From Streptomyces sp. ML-6 (lineage in GTDB: Bacteria; Actinomycetota; Actinomycetes; Streptomycetales; Streptomycetaceae): a DNA stretch of 64,000 nucleotides. Position 1 is the stretch's first letter, and the number at the start of each line of letters is the position of its first letter. The DNA is taken from contig NZ_JAOTIK010000001.1 in the NCBI RefSeq assembly GCF_030116705.1, positions 7,096,501 through 7,160,500 of the forward strand. Reading direction: 5' to 3'. Positions 26,453 through 38,800 of the stretch are shown here, one piece after another. Below the pieces are notes generated by a model. The model had not been told where the DNA came from and made no database searches. It saw only the letters and a list, made by a program, of their open reading frames with translations. The position numbers and the translations under genes are program-made.

Positions 26453-27529
26453 CTAGGGCCTGTATCGAGTCGTGATCACCCGGCTCGGGTGAGGTCCTTG
26501 ATCCAAATCATGGAGGCGCGGAGGTGAAGTCCGGCTTGGTAGCTCTCGGGGGTCTTGTCGTAGCGGGTGGCGATGCCGCGCCAGGCTTTCAGTTTGTTGA
26601 TCAGGCGTTCGACGGTGTTCCTCGCCTTGTAGAGCTCGGCGTCGTGGCTGAGGGGCCTCTTCTTCCGGTTGGCAGCCTGGTCCTTCTTCTCCGGGATGAC
26701 TGCCTTGATCTGGCGTTTGCGCAGGTAGGCGCGGTTTCCGCGGGAGGAGTACGCCTTGTCTCCGGCGACCGTGTCGGGGCGGGTGCGTGGCCGTCCGACG
26801 GAGCCGCGAACCCGGATCTTCTTCAGCACGGGGATGAACTGAGGGCTGTCGGCGGCCTGTCCGGCGGTCAGGATGATCGCGAGCGGGCGGCACCGGAGGT
26901 CGGCGGCGAGGTGGACCTTGCTGGTCTGTCCGCCCCGCGAGCGCCCCAGCAGGGCGGCCTTCAACCGGATCCGGTGCCTGCGCCGGACGCGTCTTCGCTC
27001 TTCGCGGGCGGGGTCGCCGTTCTGTCCGCCTTGTCCTTCCGGGCTGCCCCCTTTTGTCGGGCCTTCTCCTCCTCGGCGGCGGCCTTCTCCAGGGCGCTCA
27101 GGACCTCGTCGTCCAGGTGCATCCCGGCGGCGTCGTGGTGGGCGCGGGCGGTCGTGGAGTCCACGCTGACCAGCGACAGATCCACCTCGCCCCGCTTCGC
27201 GGCCTCGGCGATCAGGCCCTCCAGCAGAGTCTCGAAAACGCCGGTGTCGCGCCACTGGCGGAAGCGATTATGAACAGTGGACCAGGCTCCGAACTCGGCC
27301 GGCATCTCCCGCCACTGCCCGCCCGACCTGAACTTCCAGATCACTCCCTCGAACTGCTCCCGCAGCCGCTCGGGATACGGGCCGTACCTGCCTATCGGCA
27401 GATACGGCCCGATGAACTCCCACTCCGCATCCGTCAGTTGCACCCGCGTCATGAAAACCGATCTACCAGAAAGTGTCACGCGACACAGACTGAATCCGCA
27501 GATTGATCACGACTCGATACAGGCCCTAG
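26453..27529 (-). mobile_element. IS5-family (IS427-group) insertion sequence, about 1.07 kb
   Basis: Perfect 26-bp inverted repeats bound the element. The left one starts CTAGGGCCTGTATCGAGTCG at 26453, and the right one is its exact reverse complement ending in CTAG at 27529. CTA/CTAG at both edges fits the short CTAG target duplication of the IS427 group. It carries two overlapping transposase frames. It cut the hypothetical gene to its right (27530-27877). Confidence 0.85.
26476..27452 (-). CDS. IS5/IS427 transposase in two frames, probable programmed -1 frameshift
   Basis: Frame A runs from ATG 27452 to 26961 (about 163 residues): RVQLTDAEWEFIGPYLPIGR, the DUF4096 N-terminal domain, then the first catalytic Asp in LSLVSVDSTTARAH. 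Frame B continues to 26476 with RSRGGQTSKVHLAADLRCRP, AGDKAYSSRGNRAYLRKR (second Asp) and ARNTVERLINKLKAWRGIAT (Glu). The two overlap around 26965-27020, and B is -1 relative to A. Together they give a normal complete IS5 transposase, so the arrangement is regulation rather than damage. Confidence 0.82.
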
Positions 27530-27877
27530 AGCTCCGTCCTCCTTCGGCCGCCAACTCCGCGCATTGGGATGCGGTCCCTCCGCGAGGAACAGCCCCGGCT
27601 CCGGCCCCGGCCCACTGTACGGGGCCTTCTCGATGCGCTTACCTTCCGGCTCCAGGCCCTGCCGCTTCGCATAGTTGACGACGCGCCGCCATTCCGCGAC
27701 CTCGTCGTCATCGGGATCAGTGATCCGGACGCGACCCTTGGCGACGAGCCGCTCGATCAGCTCCTGTGCCTTCGCCCGCCGGGTTCGCGCGACAGGCCGC
27801 TCGCCATAGGGCGTCCGAGGGTTGGCCGGCACCGCCGACTCACTGCCGTCGGCAGCCGAAGAGTCGTCGTCGATCAT
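27530..27877 (-). pseudogene. Hypothetical protein, 3' end replaced by the IS427-group element
   Basis: From ATG 27877 about 116 codons are preserved: acidic start MIDDDSSAADGS, then a basic helical region RTRRAKAQELIERLVAKGRV and TDPDDDEVAEWRRVVNYAKR, LEPEGKRIEKAPYSG. It resembles a conserved actinomycete protein I cannot name, perhaps a winged-helix module. The IS boundary at 27529 replaces whatever followed FLAEGPHPNARSWRPKED; beyond it the frame reads into the IS inverted repeat. Confidence 0.45.
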
Positions 27878-28939
27878 CAGGGCCCCACGATCCCGCAAGG
27901 CATCGCCTGAGCGCCATGCGCTCGACATCCAGGTTCCGGTGCTCTCGTCGAAAGCGAGGCGTTCGACGAACCCGCACTGCCGTATAGAGCCGAAAGACGC
28001 CCGTCAGCAGTGGGAGTCTCCTGGGACTTTTCTGGGACTTCCAGCCCCATCAACCGGCACGAGCGTGAAAGAATCGAAAGGTCATTCGCGCAGGTCAGCG
28101 GCCATCGCACGCCCATCACGGCAGGTCACGGCGCTCGCTGGTCTCTTCCGGCACTCCCGTTGCGGCCCCTTTCAGGGCCGAGCCGAGCCGTCCGGCGCGC
28201 GTCCGCGGACTCCGCATAGCCGTGAAGGCACGGAGCCCGAGACAGCGACGAGTTGCCCGGCCACTGCGTCGGCAGTGCGACTGCTTCCCTGCCGACGTCT
28301 GGCAGTGGCCGCACTCGCCAACGCCCGCCCTTCCCGCGTTCGACCCGGTGTACAGGACCTCGGCCCCGCCCGGAGCGCTGCTGCTGATGACCAATTACAT
28401 CCGGCCCCGCCCAGACTGTCCGAGGATGGCAGGCGCTTGCCGGCAGCCACCCAGGCGCCGGCGATATATGCGGCGATGGCGGGCCCGAGCTCGGGCCCGC
28501 GCCCTGCGTCTGCCCCTCTTGTACGTGGCGGCGAACTCCGTCAGCATCAGCCGGGCCCTATCGAACCGCTTGGCCTCGAACTGTGAGATCCTGCAGGCGT
28601 ATTCGCCATACCGGATGGATCCGTCGGTCTTCCAGGCCAGTACTGAGCGACTTGTTGGGCAGCAAGAGGGCCGTCGCACGGAGTTGGTGCAGCGCGCACC
28701 TGGCCGCGCAGGAGTCGCTCCCGCCGCTGCACGACCCGGTTCTGCTCCGGAATCTTCCGTGAGACCGCGGCCCCGCCTTCCCGGTCTACACCAAGTCCGG
28801 GGACGTCCCGCCGAGTTCGTCGCGGTCCCCTGCTGGCCGAAATAGATCAACGTGATACACGACACAGTTGACCACTGGGTCCGATCAACACATGATCCAC
28901 ACAGATTCTTTTAAAGAAAAGCTAAGGGATGGGTGGGGC
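27878..28939. other. 1.06-kb stretch of gene debris, no intact gene
   Basis: No ORF here has a ribosome site and consistent codon use. Two features stand out. A doublet TGGGACTTTTCTGGGACTT lies at about 28021-28039. A minus-strand coding fragment at about 28545-28650 reads TDGSIRYGEYACRISQFEAK then RFDRARLMLTEFAATYK, which looks like real protein but has no start or partner. The last 60 bp are A+T-richer and should hold the promoter of the LamG gene. Confidence 0.4.
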
Positions 28940-29026
28940 GTGTTTACTCAGGGACGGGGGCACAACTGGCGTCAGGCGGTGCGAAGTTAGGCCGTAGCTG
29001 TCGCGCTTCTAGGGAGTGCGATTCCG
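28940..29026 (+). pseudogene. Signal-peptide-coding 5' end of the LamG gene, with in-frame TAG stop
   Basis: In the frame of the LamG gene, GTG 28940 (AAGGGA upstream) opens VFTQGRGHNWRQAVRS, then TAG at 28988-28990, then AVAVALLGSAIPVVGVGATP leading into the long ORF. Together they make a standard signal peptide (basic n-region, hydrophobic core, Ala-x-Ala-like end) with a single amber codon at the n/h boundary. Either a nonsense mutation has silenced secretion, or the base is a sequencing error. Confidence 0.6.
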
Positions 29027-32000
29027 GTGGTCGGGGTCGGAGCGACTCCGGCAACAGCCCATGACGGAGCGGCCTCGACAGTGGTCGACGGGACTCCTGA
29101 GTCGAAGGCCAGTGTTCTCGCGGAGGAGACCGGTGAGCGAGTGGCCGTGGACGGGGCGACTACCGAATCGTCCCAGGTCTTCGCCAACCCGGACAGCACC
29201 TTCACACAGGAAATGAACGCGGCTCCGGTCCGTGCCCGGAGAGACGACGGTACCTGGGCACCCATCGACACCACCCTCGTTCGCGAGACCAACGGCTCTG
29301 TGCGGGCGAAGAACACGACAGCTGGTCTCACCTTCTCCGGCGGCGGCAGCGGGGATGGGCTGGTCACGTTGAAGGATGAGGGACACGAGCTGCGGCTCGG
29401 CTGGCCCACTGTGCTCCCGGAGCCCAGGCTCGACGGCGACGCCGTCACGTACGCTGGAGTCCTCCCGGACGTCGATCTGAAACTGACTGCGCTGAGCTCT
29501 GGCTACACCTCGGTGCTCGTGGTCAAGACCGCGGAGGCGGCAAAGAATCCGGCGCTCGCGACGATCAGGATGACCGTCTCCGGCAAGGGGCTGGACATCG
29601 CCCCGACAGCCGACGGCGGCTTCGTCGCGCGTGACGGCGACGGCACCCCGGTCTTCGAGAGCCCGGCAGGGCGGATGTGGGACTCGGCCGGTGACACCCC
29701 AGCAGCGGGCATCACCACGCAACTCGGCCGCACCGTTTCAGCAGAGTCCGAGGGCGAATCGCAAGCGACGGAGGCGGGCCCGTTGCCTGCTGCCGGGGGT
29801 GAGCCTGGGCCTTCCGAGGGCCCAGGCAGCGGTGACGCGACGGCCGAGCTCCCGCTCAAGCTCGTCGGCACCACTCTGGAGATCACCCCTGATCCGGCCC
29901 TGCTCCACGGCGAGAACACCGTCTTCCCGCTCTACATCGATCCGCCGACCAAGGGCATCGCGCTGGGCGACTGGACGGCCCTGGCCTCCAACGGCACCAA
30001 GTACTGGGAGTTCGATGGGGACAAGGGCGTGGGGAAATGCTCCAACTATGCCGGCTACCTCTGCTCCAACAGCCCGTACACCCAGCGCATGTACTTCGAA
30101 TACCCGCTCTCGTCGATCCACGGCAAAAAGATCCTGGACGCGACGCTGGAGGTGTATCAGCTGTGGACGTTCACCTGTGATCCGCACTGGTACGACCTGA
30201 GCCACGTCAACAAGGGCATCTCCTCCAGCACCACCTGGTCGACCCGCCCCGCCGCGGACGACCTGATGGGCGACCGGAACGTGGCCTACGGCCGGGGCAG
30301 CCTGTGCGACCCGTCGCAGCCGGCGAACTGGGTACGCTTTAGTGACAATGTGGGCGAGGAGACGAACGAAAACCTGACGACGACCCTCGCGTCCCACGCC
30401 GCCAACAAGTCGGCGCAGATCACCTTCTCGCTGACCGCACACGACGAGTCCGACGCCGCCGCCTGGGCACGGTTCCGCAACGACGCGAAGCTGTCGGTGA
30501 CCTACGTCTCCTACCCGGACAAGCCGACCTCGTACGGCGTCCAGCAAGGCACCACCGGGCGGGCCTGCAACGCCTCCACGCTGCCCTTCGCCACCAGCGA
30601 CACCACGCCGAAGATGCTGGCCACGGTGCAGTCAGCGGACGGCGCCAACGCCCAGGTGCGCGCCCTGTTCGAGGTATGGAAGGCCGACGGCTCCAGCCGC
30701 GCCTGGTACGCGGCCTCCCCGGACGGCGCCTGGGTGGCCGACAACGCCCCCCGCGACGCGACCTCCAGCGCACTGCCGGCACAGACGGACTACCGGATGC
30801 GGGTCAAGACACAGGCGTACTACAAGACGGACCGCGGCGTCACCGGTGTCCTGGACTCGTCCTGGTCGTCCTGGTGCTACTTCCGGGTCGACACCGATTC
30901 GCCGCCACCTCCGCTGGTGACCAGCGCGGACGGCGTCTACAAGCCGGCCGAGACCGATCCGGCCGCCGGCGGGGTGGGCACGTCCGGCAAGTTCACCTTC
31001 ACCCCCGCGGACACCAACCCCACTACACCCGGCATCCAGTCGGACGTCGTCAGCTACAAGTGGAAGCTGAACAGCGGCGTAGTCTCGGCCCCGATCACCG
31101 TCGCCAAGGGCGCGGCCACCACTCAGACGATCACGCCGAACCAGGCTGGTGAGAACACCATCCAGGTCTGGGGCTTCGACGCGGCCGGACACAGCTCGCT
31201 CACCGGCTACTACAGCTTCCTCGTGAAGGGCGCAGAGAAGCCCTCGGGAATCTGGCACCTGGACAACGCCCTCACCGACGCCACCACCGCCACCCAGCAC
31301 CCGCTGACCTCCTCGGGGGCCACCTGGGACACCCTAGCCCGCAGCGGCTCCGGCGCGGCAAAGTTCAACGGCACGAGCGCCTACCTCTCCACCCCCGGCG
31401 CGGTACTGGACACCACCAAGTCCTTCTCTGTCTCGGCCTGGGCCCGCCTGGAGAAGAAGGACGTCAACTACACCGTTCTGTCCCAGGCGGGAACGAACGC
31501 CTCCGGGTTCCAGCTGTACTACTCCACGGCCGCCAACGCCTGGGTCTTCAACCGGCACCAGACGGACGTCTCGGCTCCGGCTATCACTCGCTCAATCGGA
31601 GCGAAACCGCCGGTTCTGAATGCCTGGACCCATCTCGCCGGTGTCTACAACGCGGCGTCGCAGACGATCCAGCTCTACGTCAACGGCGTCCCGCAGGGCG
31701 AGCCGGTGCCGTTCACGGTGACCCCGTGGAAGGCGTCCGGCGGACTGCAGGTCGGCCGCCTGTGGGCCTCGGCGACCGGCAAGGAGAACTTCGCCGGCAC
31801 CATCGACGAGGTCAAGGTCTGGTCTCGCACGCTGGCGGACACCGAGGTCGCCCATGACGCCTGGCTGGAGGACGAGGACATCAGCGACGGCACCGCCGGC
31901 GACCCGGTCCCGGCGCTCGTCGCCAAGTGGGACGCCACCGACATGGCCAACGCCACCGGCACCACGGTGAAGGACACCAGCGGCTTCGGCCGGAACCTGA

Positions 32001-32671
32001 CACTCAACGGGGCCGCGCTCACCCAGTTCACCACCGGAGACCCGGAGATCGGCGAAGAGGTCACGACCACGCAGTCGATGACCCTGAACGGCACCAGCGC
32101 CTACGCCACCGCTGTCGGCCCGCTCCTCGACGACTCCGGTTCGTTCACCGCAACCGCCTGGGTGACGCTGGACCCGGCCAAGCTCGCCGACACCACCAAG
32201 TCCTACGCGGTACAGGTGCTCGGCCAGTCGGGGACGAGCCAGTCCTCCTGGGGCGTCTGGTACGAACAGCCGGCCGGAAGCACCCAGGGGCGGTGGACGT
32301 TCGGCCGTCCCGACAAGGACGGCACCGGAGCCTCCTGGACCGAGAGCGAATCCACCGCATTCACCACCGCTCAGCTCGGAGTGCCCGTCATGCTGACAGT
32401 CGTCTGCGACGCCCAGACCGCAGCCGACCCCGAGGACACCTCCAAACTCGGCGCACTGAGGCTGTACGTCGACAGCGCCCGGATGGGCGACGAGGACGGC
32501 GTGCCGTACACCACTTCCTGGCAAGGCAGCGGAACGTTCGAGATCGGCCGGGCGGAAATCAACGGCGCCGCCGCACGCTACTTCCCCGGAAAGATCGACA
32601 GCGTCCGTGTCTGGGCCGGCGCCACCTCCACCGACAACATCGCCAACCGGTACAACATCGAGCAGCGGTAG
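29027..32671 (+). CDS. Secreted LamG-domain protein, partner of the RHS toxin
   Basis: 1214 residues if translation starts at GTG 29027; the secretion signal lies upstream and is broken by TAG 28988. Residues 1-260 are a beta-rich domain. Around 290-480 is a DNRLRE-like region with YTQRMYFEYPLSSIHGKKIL and DATLEVYQLWTFTC. Around 500-730 come fibronectin-like repeats. Two LamG/concanavalin-like domains follow at about 738-940 and 960-1210 (FSVSAWARLEKKDVNYTVLS; AGTIDEVKVWSRTLADTEV; GKIDSVRVWAG). In Streptomyces such proteins often precede an RHS gene and probably help display or anchor the toxin at the cell surface. It is 211 bp upstream of the RHS gene, same strand. Confidence 0.82.
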   Translation: MVGVGATPATAHDGAASTVVDGTPESKASVLAEETGERVAVDGATTESSQVFANPDSTFTQEMNAAPVRARRDDGTWAPIDTTLVRETNGSVRAKNTTAGLTFSGGGSGDGLVTLKDEGHELRLGWPTVLPEPRLDGDAVTYAGVLPDVDLKLTALSSGYTSVLVVKTAEAAKNPALATIRMTVSGKGLDIAPTADGGFVARDGDGTPVFESPAGRMWDSAGDTPAAGITTQLGRTVSAESEGESQATEAGPLPAAGGEPGPSEGPGSGDATAELPLKLVGTTLEITPDPALLHGENTVFPLYIDPPTKGIALGDWTALASNGTKYWEFDGDKGVGKCSNYAGYLCSNSPYTQRMYFEYPLSSIHGKKILDATLEVYQLWTFTCDPHWYDLSHVNKGISSSTTWSTRPAADDLMGDRNVAYGRGSLCDPSQPANWVRFSDNVGEETNENLTTTLASHAANKSAQITFSLTAHDESDAAAWARFRNDAKLSVTYVSYPDKPTSYGVQQGTTGRACNASTLPFATSDTTPKMLATVQSADGANAQVRALFEVWKADGSSRAWYAASPDGAWVADNAPRDATSSALPAQTDYRMRVKTQAYYKTDRGVTGVLDSSWSSWCYFRVDTDSPPPPLVTSADGVYKPAETDPAAGGVGTSGKFTFTPADTNPTTPGIQSDVVSYKWKLNSGVVSAPITVAKGAATTQTITPNQAGENTIQVWGFDAAGHSSLTGYYSFLVKGAEKPSGIWHLDNALTDATTATQHPLTSSGATWDTLARSGSGAAKFNGTSAYLSTPGAVLDTTKSFSVSAWARLEKKDVNYTVLSQAGTNASGFQLYYSTAANAWVFNRHQTDVSAPAITRSIGAKPPVLNAWTHLAGVYNAASQTIQLYVNGVPQGEPVPFTVTPWKASGGLQVGRLWASATGKENFAGTIDEVKVWSRTLADTEVAHDAWLEDEDISDGTAGDPVPALVAKWDATDMANATGTTVKDTSGFGRNLTLNGAALTQFTTGDPEIGEEVTTTQSMTLNGTSAYATAVGPLLDDSGSFTATAWVTLDPAKLADTTKSYAVQVLGQSGTSQSSWGVWYEQPAGSTQGRWTFGRPDKDGTGASWTESESTAFTTAQLGVPVMLTVVCDAQTAADPEDTSKLGALRLYVDSARMGDEDGVPYTTSWQGSGTFEIGRAEINGAAARYFPGKIDSVRVWAGATSTDNIANRYNIEQR

Positions 32672-32882
32672 AAGCGAGGACGGTCGGAGTGCTTGCGCTA
32701 CTACGCGATCTCCGACCTGTTCAGGCCCGGGCGCTGCTGATGCCGGCGCCCGGGCCGTCTCGCACTTCTCCAAGTCTCCCGTAGCACGCGCGTCTTGACG
32801 GGCGCGCCCCAAAAGCAGCGCTCGCAGCATCGATGCCGTTGCCGGAGCGTTTCCCGCCCACCATCGAACACGGAGAGTAAAT

Positions 32883-35800
32883 GTGTCCTCGCCACCCTTC
32901 CGTAAGCGCTTGCCAGGGGCCGTCATACGCCGCTGGCTCGGCCGCGGCGCCCTCATCGTCGCCCTCTCTGTCCTTCCGCAAGCTGTGATTCCCTCGGGGT
33001 ACGACTTCACCGCCCAGGCCCAGACCGCGACAGCCCGAAAGCAGCTGGAGGACCGGCCCAAGGCGAAGATCGACAAGGTAGGCAGGCTCAAGCCCGGCAC
33101 GTCCAAGGCCCCGAAGGACAAGGCCGCCTCCGCCTCGCGCAAGACCCGCGCACGGCTGAACAGTGCCGCGTGGCCGGAGGCTGGAAAGGCCACCGCAAAG
33201 GTCCCCGCAACCAGCACGGGGACCGCCATCACAGTCGGCGGACTCGACGTGGACCTGGCCCAGGCGCCCACCGCCCCGGCAGCCAAGTCGGCCAAGACGA
33301 AGGCGGAGACTACCGGCCCCGCCGAAGAGGTGGCGCTCAGGGTCCACTCCCAGGCCGCCGCGAAGAAGGCAGGCGTCAACGGGATCCTGCTCACCATTGA
33401 TCCCTCCGGAAGAGCTGCCGGAGATACCGACAGGCTCCGGGTGTCTCTGGACTACTCCACCTTCAACGACGTCTACGGTGGCAACTTCGGGCCCCGACTG
33501 CGCCTGGTGACACTCCCGGCGTGTGCGCTGACCACCCCCGAGAAGGAGTCGTGCCGTACTCAGCGGCCAGTAGCCGGTGCGAGCAACGACACCGGATCGC
33601 AGACGCTGACAGGCACCGTCTCCGCCCGCGCACTCGCTGCCGGGTCTCCGGTCCTGCTGGCCGCAGCAGCCGACAGCTCCGGCGGTGGAGGTGACTTCGC
33701 CTCCACCCCGCTGTCCCCGACCGCCACCTGGGAGGCTGGCGGCAACACGGGTGACTTCACCTGGAACTACCCGCTGCGGGTTCCTCCGGCCACGGCCGGC
33801 CCGTCCCCGAACCTGTCCATCTCCTACAACTCCGCATCCGTGGACGGCCGCACGGCCGGGGAGAACAACCAGACCTCGGTGATCGGTGAAGGCTTCTCGA
33901 TCACTGAGTCCTACATCGAGCGCAAGTACGCCTCCTGCAAGGACGACGGTCACTCCGGCAAGGGAGACCTGTGCTGGAAGTATGCCAACGCCACCCTGGT
34001 TCTCAACGGCAAGGCCGTCGAGCTGGTCAACGCCTGTACGGACAAGGCGGCCTGCGACACCGCAGCCCTATCACAGGCGTCCGGCGGCACGTGGAAGCTG
34101 AAGAACGAGGACGGCACCCGCGTCGAGCACCTGACCGGCGCCACCGACAACGGCGACGACAACACCGAGTACTGGAAGGTCACGGATGCATCAGGCACCC
34201 AGTACTTCTTCGGTAAGGACCGGATGCCCGGCTGGAGCGACAAGGGCACCACGTCCACGGCGGACGACGACCCGGTCACCAACTCCGTCTGGACTGCGCC
34301 GGTCTTCGGCGACGACTCCGGGGAGCCCTGCTACAAGTCGACCGGCTTCGCCGACTCTTCCTGCAACCAGGCATGGCGTTGGAACCTCGACTACGTCGTC
34401 GACACACATGGCAACGCCAGCACCTACTGGTACGGCAAGGAGACGAACTACTACTCCAAGAACGCCGACACCACGGTCAACGGCACCGGCTACACCCGCG
34501 GCGGCTACCTCAACCGCATCGACTTCGGCCTGCGCAGCGACCTGATCTACACCAAGCCCGCCGCCCAGCAGGTCCGCTTCACTTACGCCGAGCGCTGCGT
34601 CACCTCAGGCGGCTGCTCCAGCCTGACCAAGGACACCAAGGCCAACTGGCCCGACGTGCCCTTCGACATGATCTGCGCGGCCAACACCAAGTGCACCACC
34701 CAGATTGGCCCATCCTTCTTCACCCGCAAGCGCCTCACTGACATCACCACCTCCGTGTGGACCGGCACCGGCACCACCCACAGAGACGTGGACACCTGGC
34801 ACCTGGCACAGGACTTCCCCGACACCGGCGACGCCTCCTCCGCCAGCCTGTGGCTGAAGTCCATCCAGAACACCGGCAAGGCCAACACCACCACGGCCGC
34901 CATGCCGCCGGTCACCTTCGGCGGCATGCAACTGTCCAACCACGTCGAAGGCAGCGGCCCGGATACCCTGCGCTACATCAAGTGGCGCGTGCGCACCATC
35001 AAGTCCGAGACCGGCTCCACCCTCACCGTCAACTACTCCGACCCGGACTGCATCTGGGGCACCAATGTGCCGAAGGACGTCGACAAGAACACCCGCCGCT
35101 GTTTCCCGGTCAAGTGGTCTCAGTCCGGAGCTGAGCCGGTGACCGACTGGTTCCACAAGTACGTGGTCACCTCCGTCCTCCAGGACGACCCATACGGCCA
35201 CGGCGACACGGGGGAGACGTACTACGACTACCAGGGCGGCGCGGGCTGGGCGTACGCCGATGACGAGGGCCTGACCAAGCCGTCCAACCGCACCTGGTCG
35301 CAATGGCGCGGCTACGGCAAGGTCGTGCAGACCTCCGGCGACTCCGAGGGGCCGCGCAGCAAGAAACTGACGCTCTACATGCGCGGCCTGAACGGCGAGA
35401 AGGAACTCGACGGCACCGCACGCGTGGAAAAGGTCACCGACTCCACCGGCACCGCAATCGACGACTCCCGTCAGTACGCCGGCTTCGTCCGCGAAACCAT
35501 CGCCTACAACGGCACCGAAGAAGTCAGCGGCACCATCAACACTCCCTGGTCCCACAAGACCGGCAACCACAGCTACGACTGGGGTACCACCGACGCGTGG
35601 ATCGTCCAGCCCGGGGAGGTGAGCACCCGCACGACCACCCCGGGGGGCTCCCGCACGGTGCGGCAGAAGAGCACGTACGACACCACGTACGGCCTGCCAC
35701 TCACGCTGGACGACAGTGGCGACACCTCCAAGAGCGGCGACGAGACCTGTACGCGTAAGACGTATGTCCGGAACACCTCGGCCTGGCTGGTCTCGCTCAC

Positions 35801-38800
35801 CTCTCGCGTTGAGACGTACAGTGTTCCGTGCGCGAGTACGCCGTCGGTGCCCAAGGACGTGGTCTCCGACGTCACCACGGCCTATGACCAGCAGGCCGTC
35901 GGAGTGGCGCCCCTCAAGGGCGACCCCACAGCCTCGTACCGGGTCGCGAGCTATAGCGACGCCGACAAGAAGCCTGTCTACCAGCAGGTCTCCCGGTCCA
36001 CATATGACAAACTGGGCCGTCCGTCCACCGCGACCAACGCCCTCGATCGTACGACCAGGACCACGTACGTCCCCGATGACGCCGGCTACGGTCCGCTGAC
36101 GTCGAGGACCACCACCGACCCGAAGCTCTACACCACCACCGACACGGTGGACCCCGCCTGGGGCGTGACTACCAAGTCCACCGACGCCAATGCCAATGTC
36201 ACAGAGTGGGACCTCGATGCACTGGGCCGGCTGCGGTCGGTGTGGAAGCCTGACCGTTCTCGCGGACTGAATGACGCCGCCAGCATCATCTACACGTACA
36301 GCGTCAACAACAACAAGGAGACCTGGATACGCACCGACGCCCTCAAGGCGGATGGGAAGACCTACAACAGCTCGTACGAGATCTTCGACGGCATGCTTCG
36401 GTCCCGGCAGAAGCAGACCCCCGCACCGAACGGCGGCCGGGTGATCTCCGAGACGCTCTACGACGACCGGGGCCTCGCCTACCTCACCAACGAGCAGGTA
36501 CACGACAACAATGAGCCCTCGGGAGTCCTGGCCAATACCTTCCCCGGCTCCGTTCCCGCCTCCACCGAGACCGTGTTCGATGCTGCGGGCCGAGCTACCG
36601 CATCCGTTTTCAGGGTCTACAACCAGGAGAAATGGCGCACGAAGACGGACGAGCAAGGCGACCGCACCGCTGTCACCGCTGCCGTCGGAGGCACAGGCAC
36701 CTTGACTCTCACCGACGTCAAGGGCCGTGTCACGGAACGCCGCGAGTACAACGGACCGGTCCCGAGTGGCAGTGACTACACTCGCACCCTCTTCACGTAC
36801 ACACCTGGCGGCCAGATCAGCAAGATGACCGGTCCGGACGACGCCGTGTGGTCGTACGGCTACGACGTGCGCGGACGCCAGGAGTACGCGATAGACCCCG
36901 ACAAGGGGCGTACCGACACCACGTACAACGACGCCGATCAGCCGGTGACGGTCACCACCACCCTCAACGGCGTTTCGCGAACCCTGATTACCGATTACGA
37001 CGAGCTCGGCCGTAAGACCGGTACTTGGGACGGGGTGAAAGACAGCGCCCACCAGCTGACGAAGTTCACCTTCGACTCCCTGGCCAAGGGCCAGCCGAGC
37101 GCCTCGATCCGGTACGTCGGCGGTACCGCCGGCAAGATCTACTCGCAGACCGTCACCGGCTACGACGCCCTCGGTCGCGCCAAGGGCACCAAGACCGTCA
37201 TCGCCGCCAGCGACCCATTGGTCGTGGCAGGTGCGCCGCAGACGTTCACTCAGACCACGGCGTACAACATCGACGGCACCGTACAGTCCGCTTCGATGCC
37301 GGCCCTCGCTGACCTGCCCGCGGAGACAGTCAACAACAGCTACAACTCCCTGGGCCTGCTCACCGGGACCGACGGCATCACCGACTACATCCAGGACATC
37401 GGCTACTCCTCGTATGGGGACATCGAGGAGACGCGTCTGGGCACCTCGACCGGCGCGAAGCAACTTCAAGTTCTCAACCGCTACGAGGACGGCACTCGCC
37501 GTCTGTCCAACACCCACACGGTCGACCAGACCAACGCCGGATACACCAGCGACGTTGACTACGCGTACGATTCCAGCGGAAACGTGCTCTCGGTCACCGA
37601 CAAGGCCAACGGCACGGACACCCAGTGCTTCGCCTACGACGGATACCGGAGGCTGACCGAGGCGTGGACTCCCCAGTCCGACCGCTGCGCCGACACCCGC
37701 TCGGCGAATTTGCTCGGTGGTCCGGCCCCGTACTGGACGAGCTGGACTTACGCATCCGGTGGCCTGCGGAAGACGCAGACGGAGCACAAGGTGTCCGGCG
37801 ACACCCAGACCTCGTACTCCTATCCGCCCGTCAACGCGTCCGGCACGGGGCAGCCGCACACCCTGACCTCGTACACCGTCAACGGGGGGACCGAGCGGGC
37901 CCTGAGTTACGATGAACATGGCAACACCACCAAGCGATACGGTCCTACCGGCTCCGCACAGAGTCTCGCCTGGGACATCGAGGGTAAACTCACCCGCCTC
38001 ACCGAGGAAGCCAAGACCACGGACTACCTCTACGATGCCAACGGAGAGCTTCTGATTCGCCGGAACCAGGGTGAGACCGTTCTCTACCTCGCCGGTCAAG
38101 AACTGCACTACAACAGTGCCACTAAGAAGTTCACGGCCGAGCGCTACTACGCGGCCGGTTCTGTCACGGCGGTGCGCACCGAGGCCGGCCTGCACTGGAT
38201 GATCGACGACCATCACGGAACAGCCTCGATGGCCGTTGACGCCGTCACCCAGAGCATCACCCGCAGTTATACGAAGCCCTTCGGCGAGACACGCGGTACG
38301 GCCTCGTCGGCTTGGCCGGACGACAAGGGCTTCCTGGGCAAGGCTACGGACGTCAGTACTGGACTCGTCCATGTCGGGGCGCGTGAATACGACCCGACCA
38401 CTGGACGCTTCCTCTCAGTGGACCCCGTCATAGCCCCCGAGGACCACGAGTCCCTCAACGGGTACGCGTACGCCAACAACACCCCGGTCACGAAGTCCGA
38501 CCCGAGCGGTGAGCGCCCTATTACGGCCTGCGAGCGCGGGTGCAGCGATGGCAAGGGCGGCTCCTACCGCGACTACTTGGAGATGGGCCCCAACGGCACC
38601 TGGGCCTACCACTCCACCCAGACCTACACGCTGCCCGCCCCCTTCGCGGGCTTCAGCGGCGCCAGCGGGATCCTCACCATCACCGTGAAAAACGACGGCG
38701 GGAAAGTCTCCCAGAAAATCACCTACAAGAAGGGTCCTGAGCCCAAGCCCGAGCTCAAGAAGGGTGAGGACCTATTCGCCCAGATCGAAAGCTACATGTA

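Noticed and set aside
28016..28060. TGGGACTT doublet as an attachment core
   Set aside because: Only a short direct repeat with no partner copy near tRNA-Pro.
34605..38372. A 1255-codon open frame antisense to the RHS gene
   Set aside because: Mirror image of RHS coding bias; no domain, and the sense strand carries clear RHS repeats.
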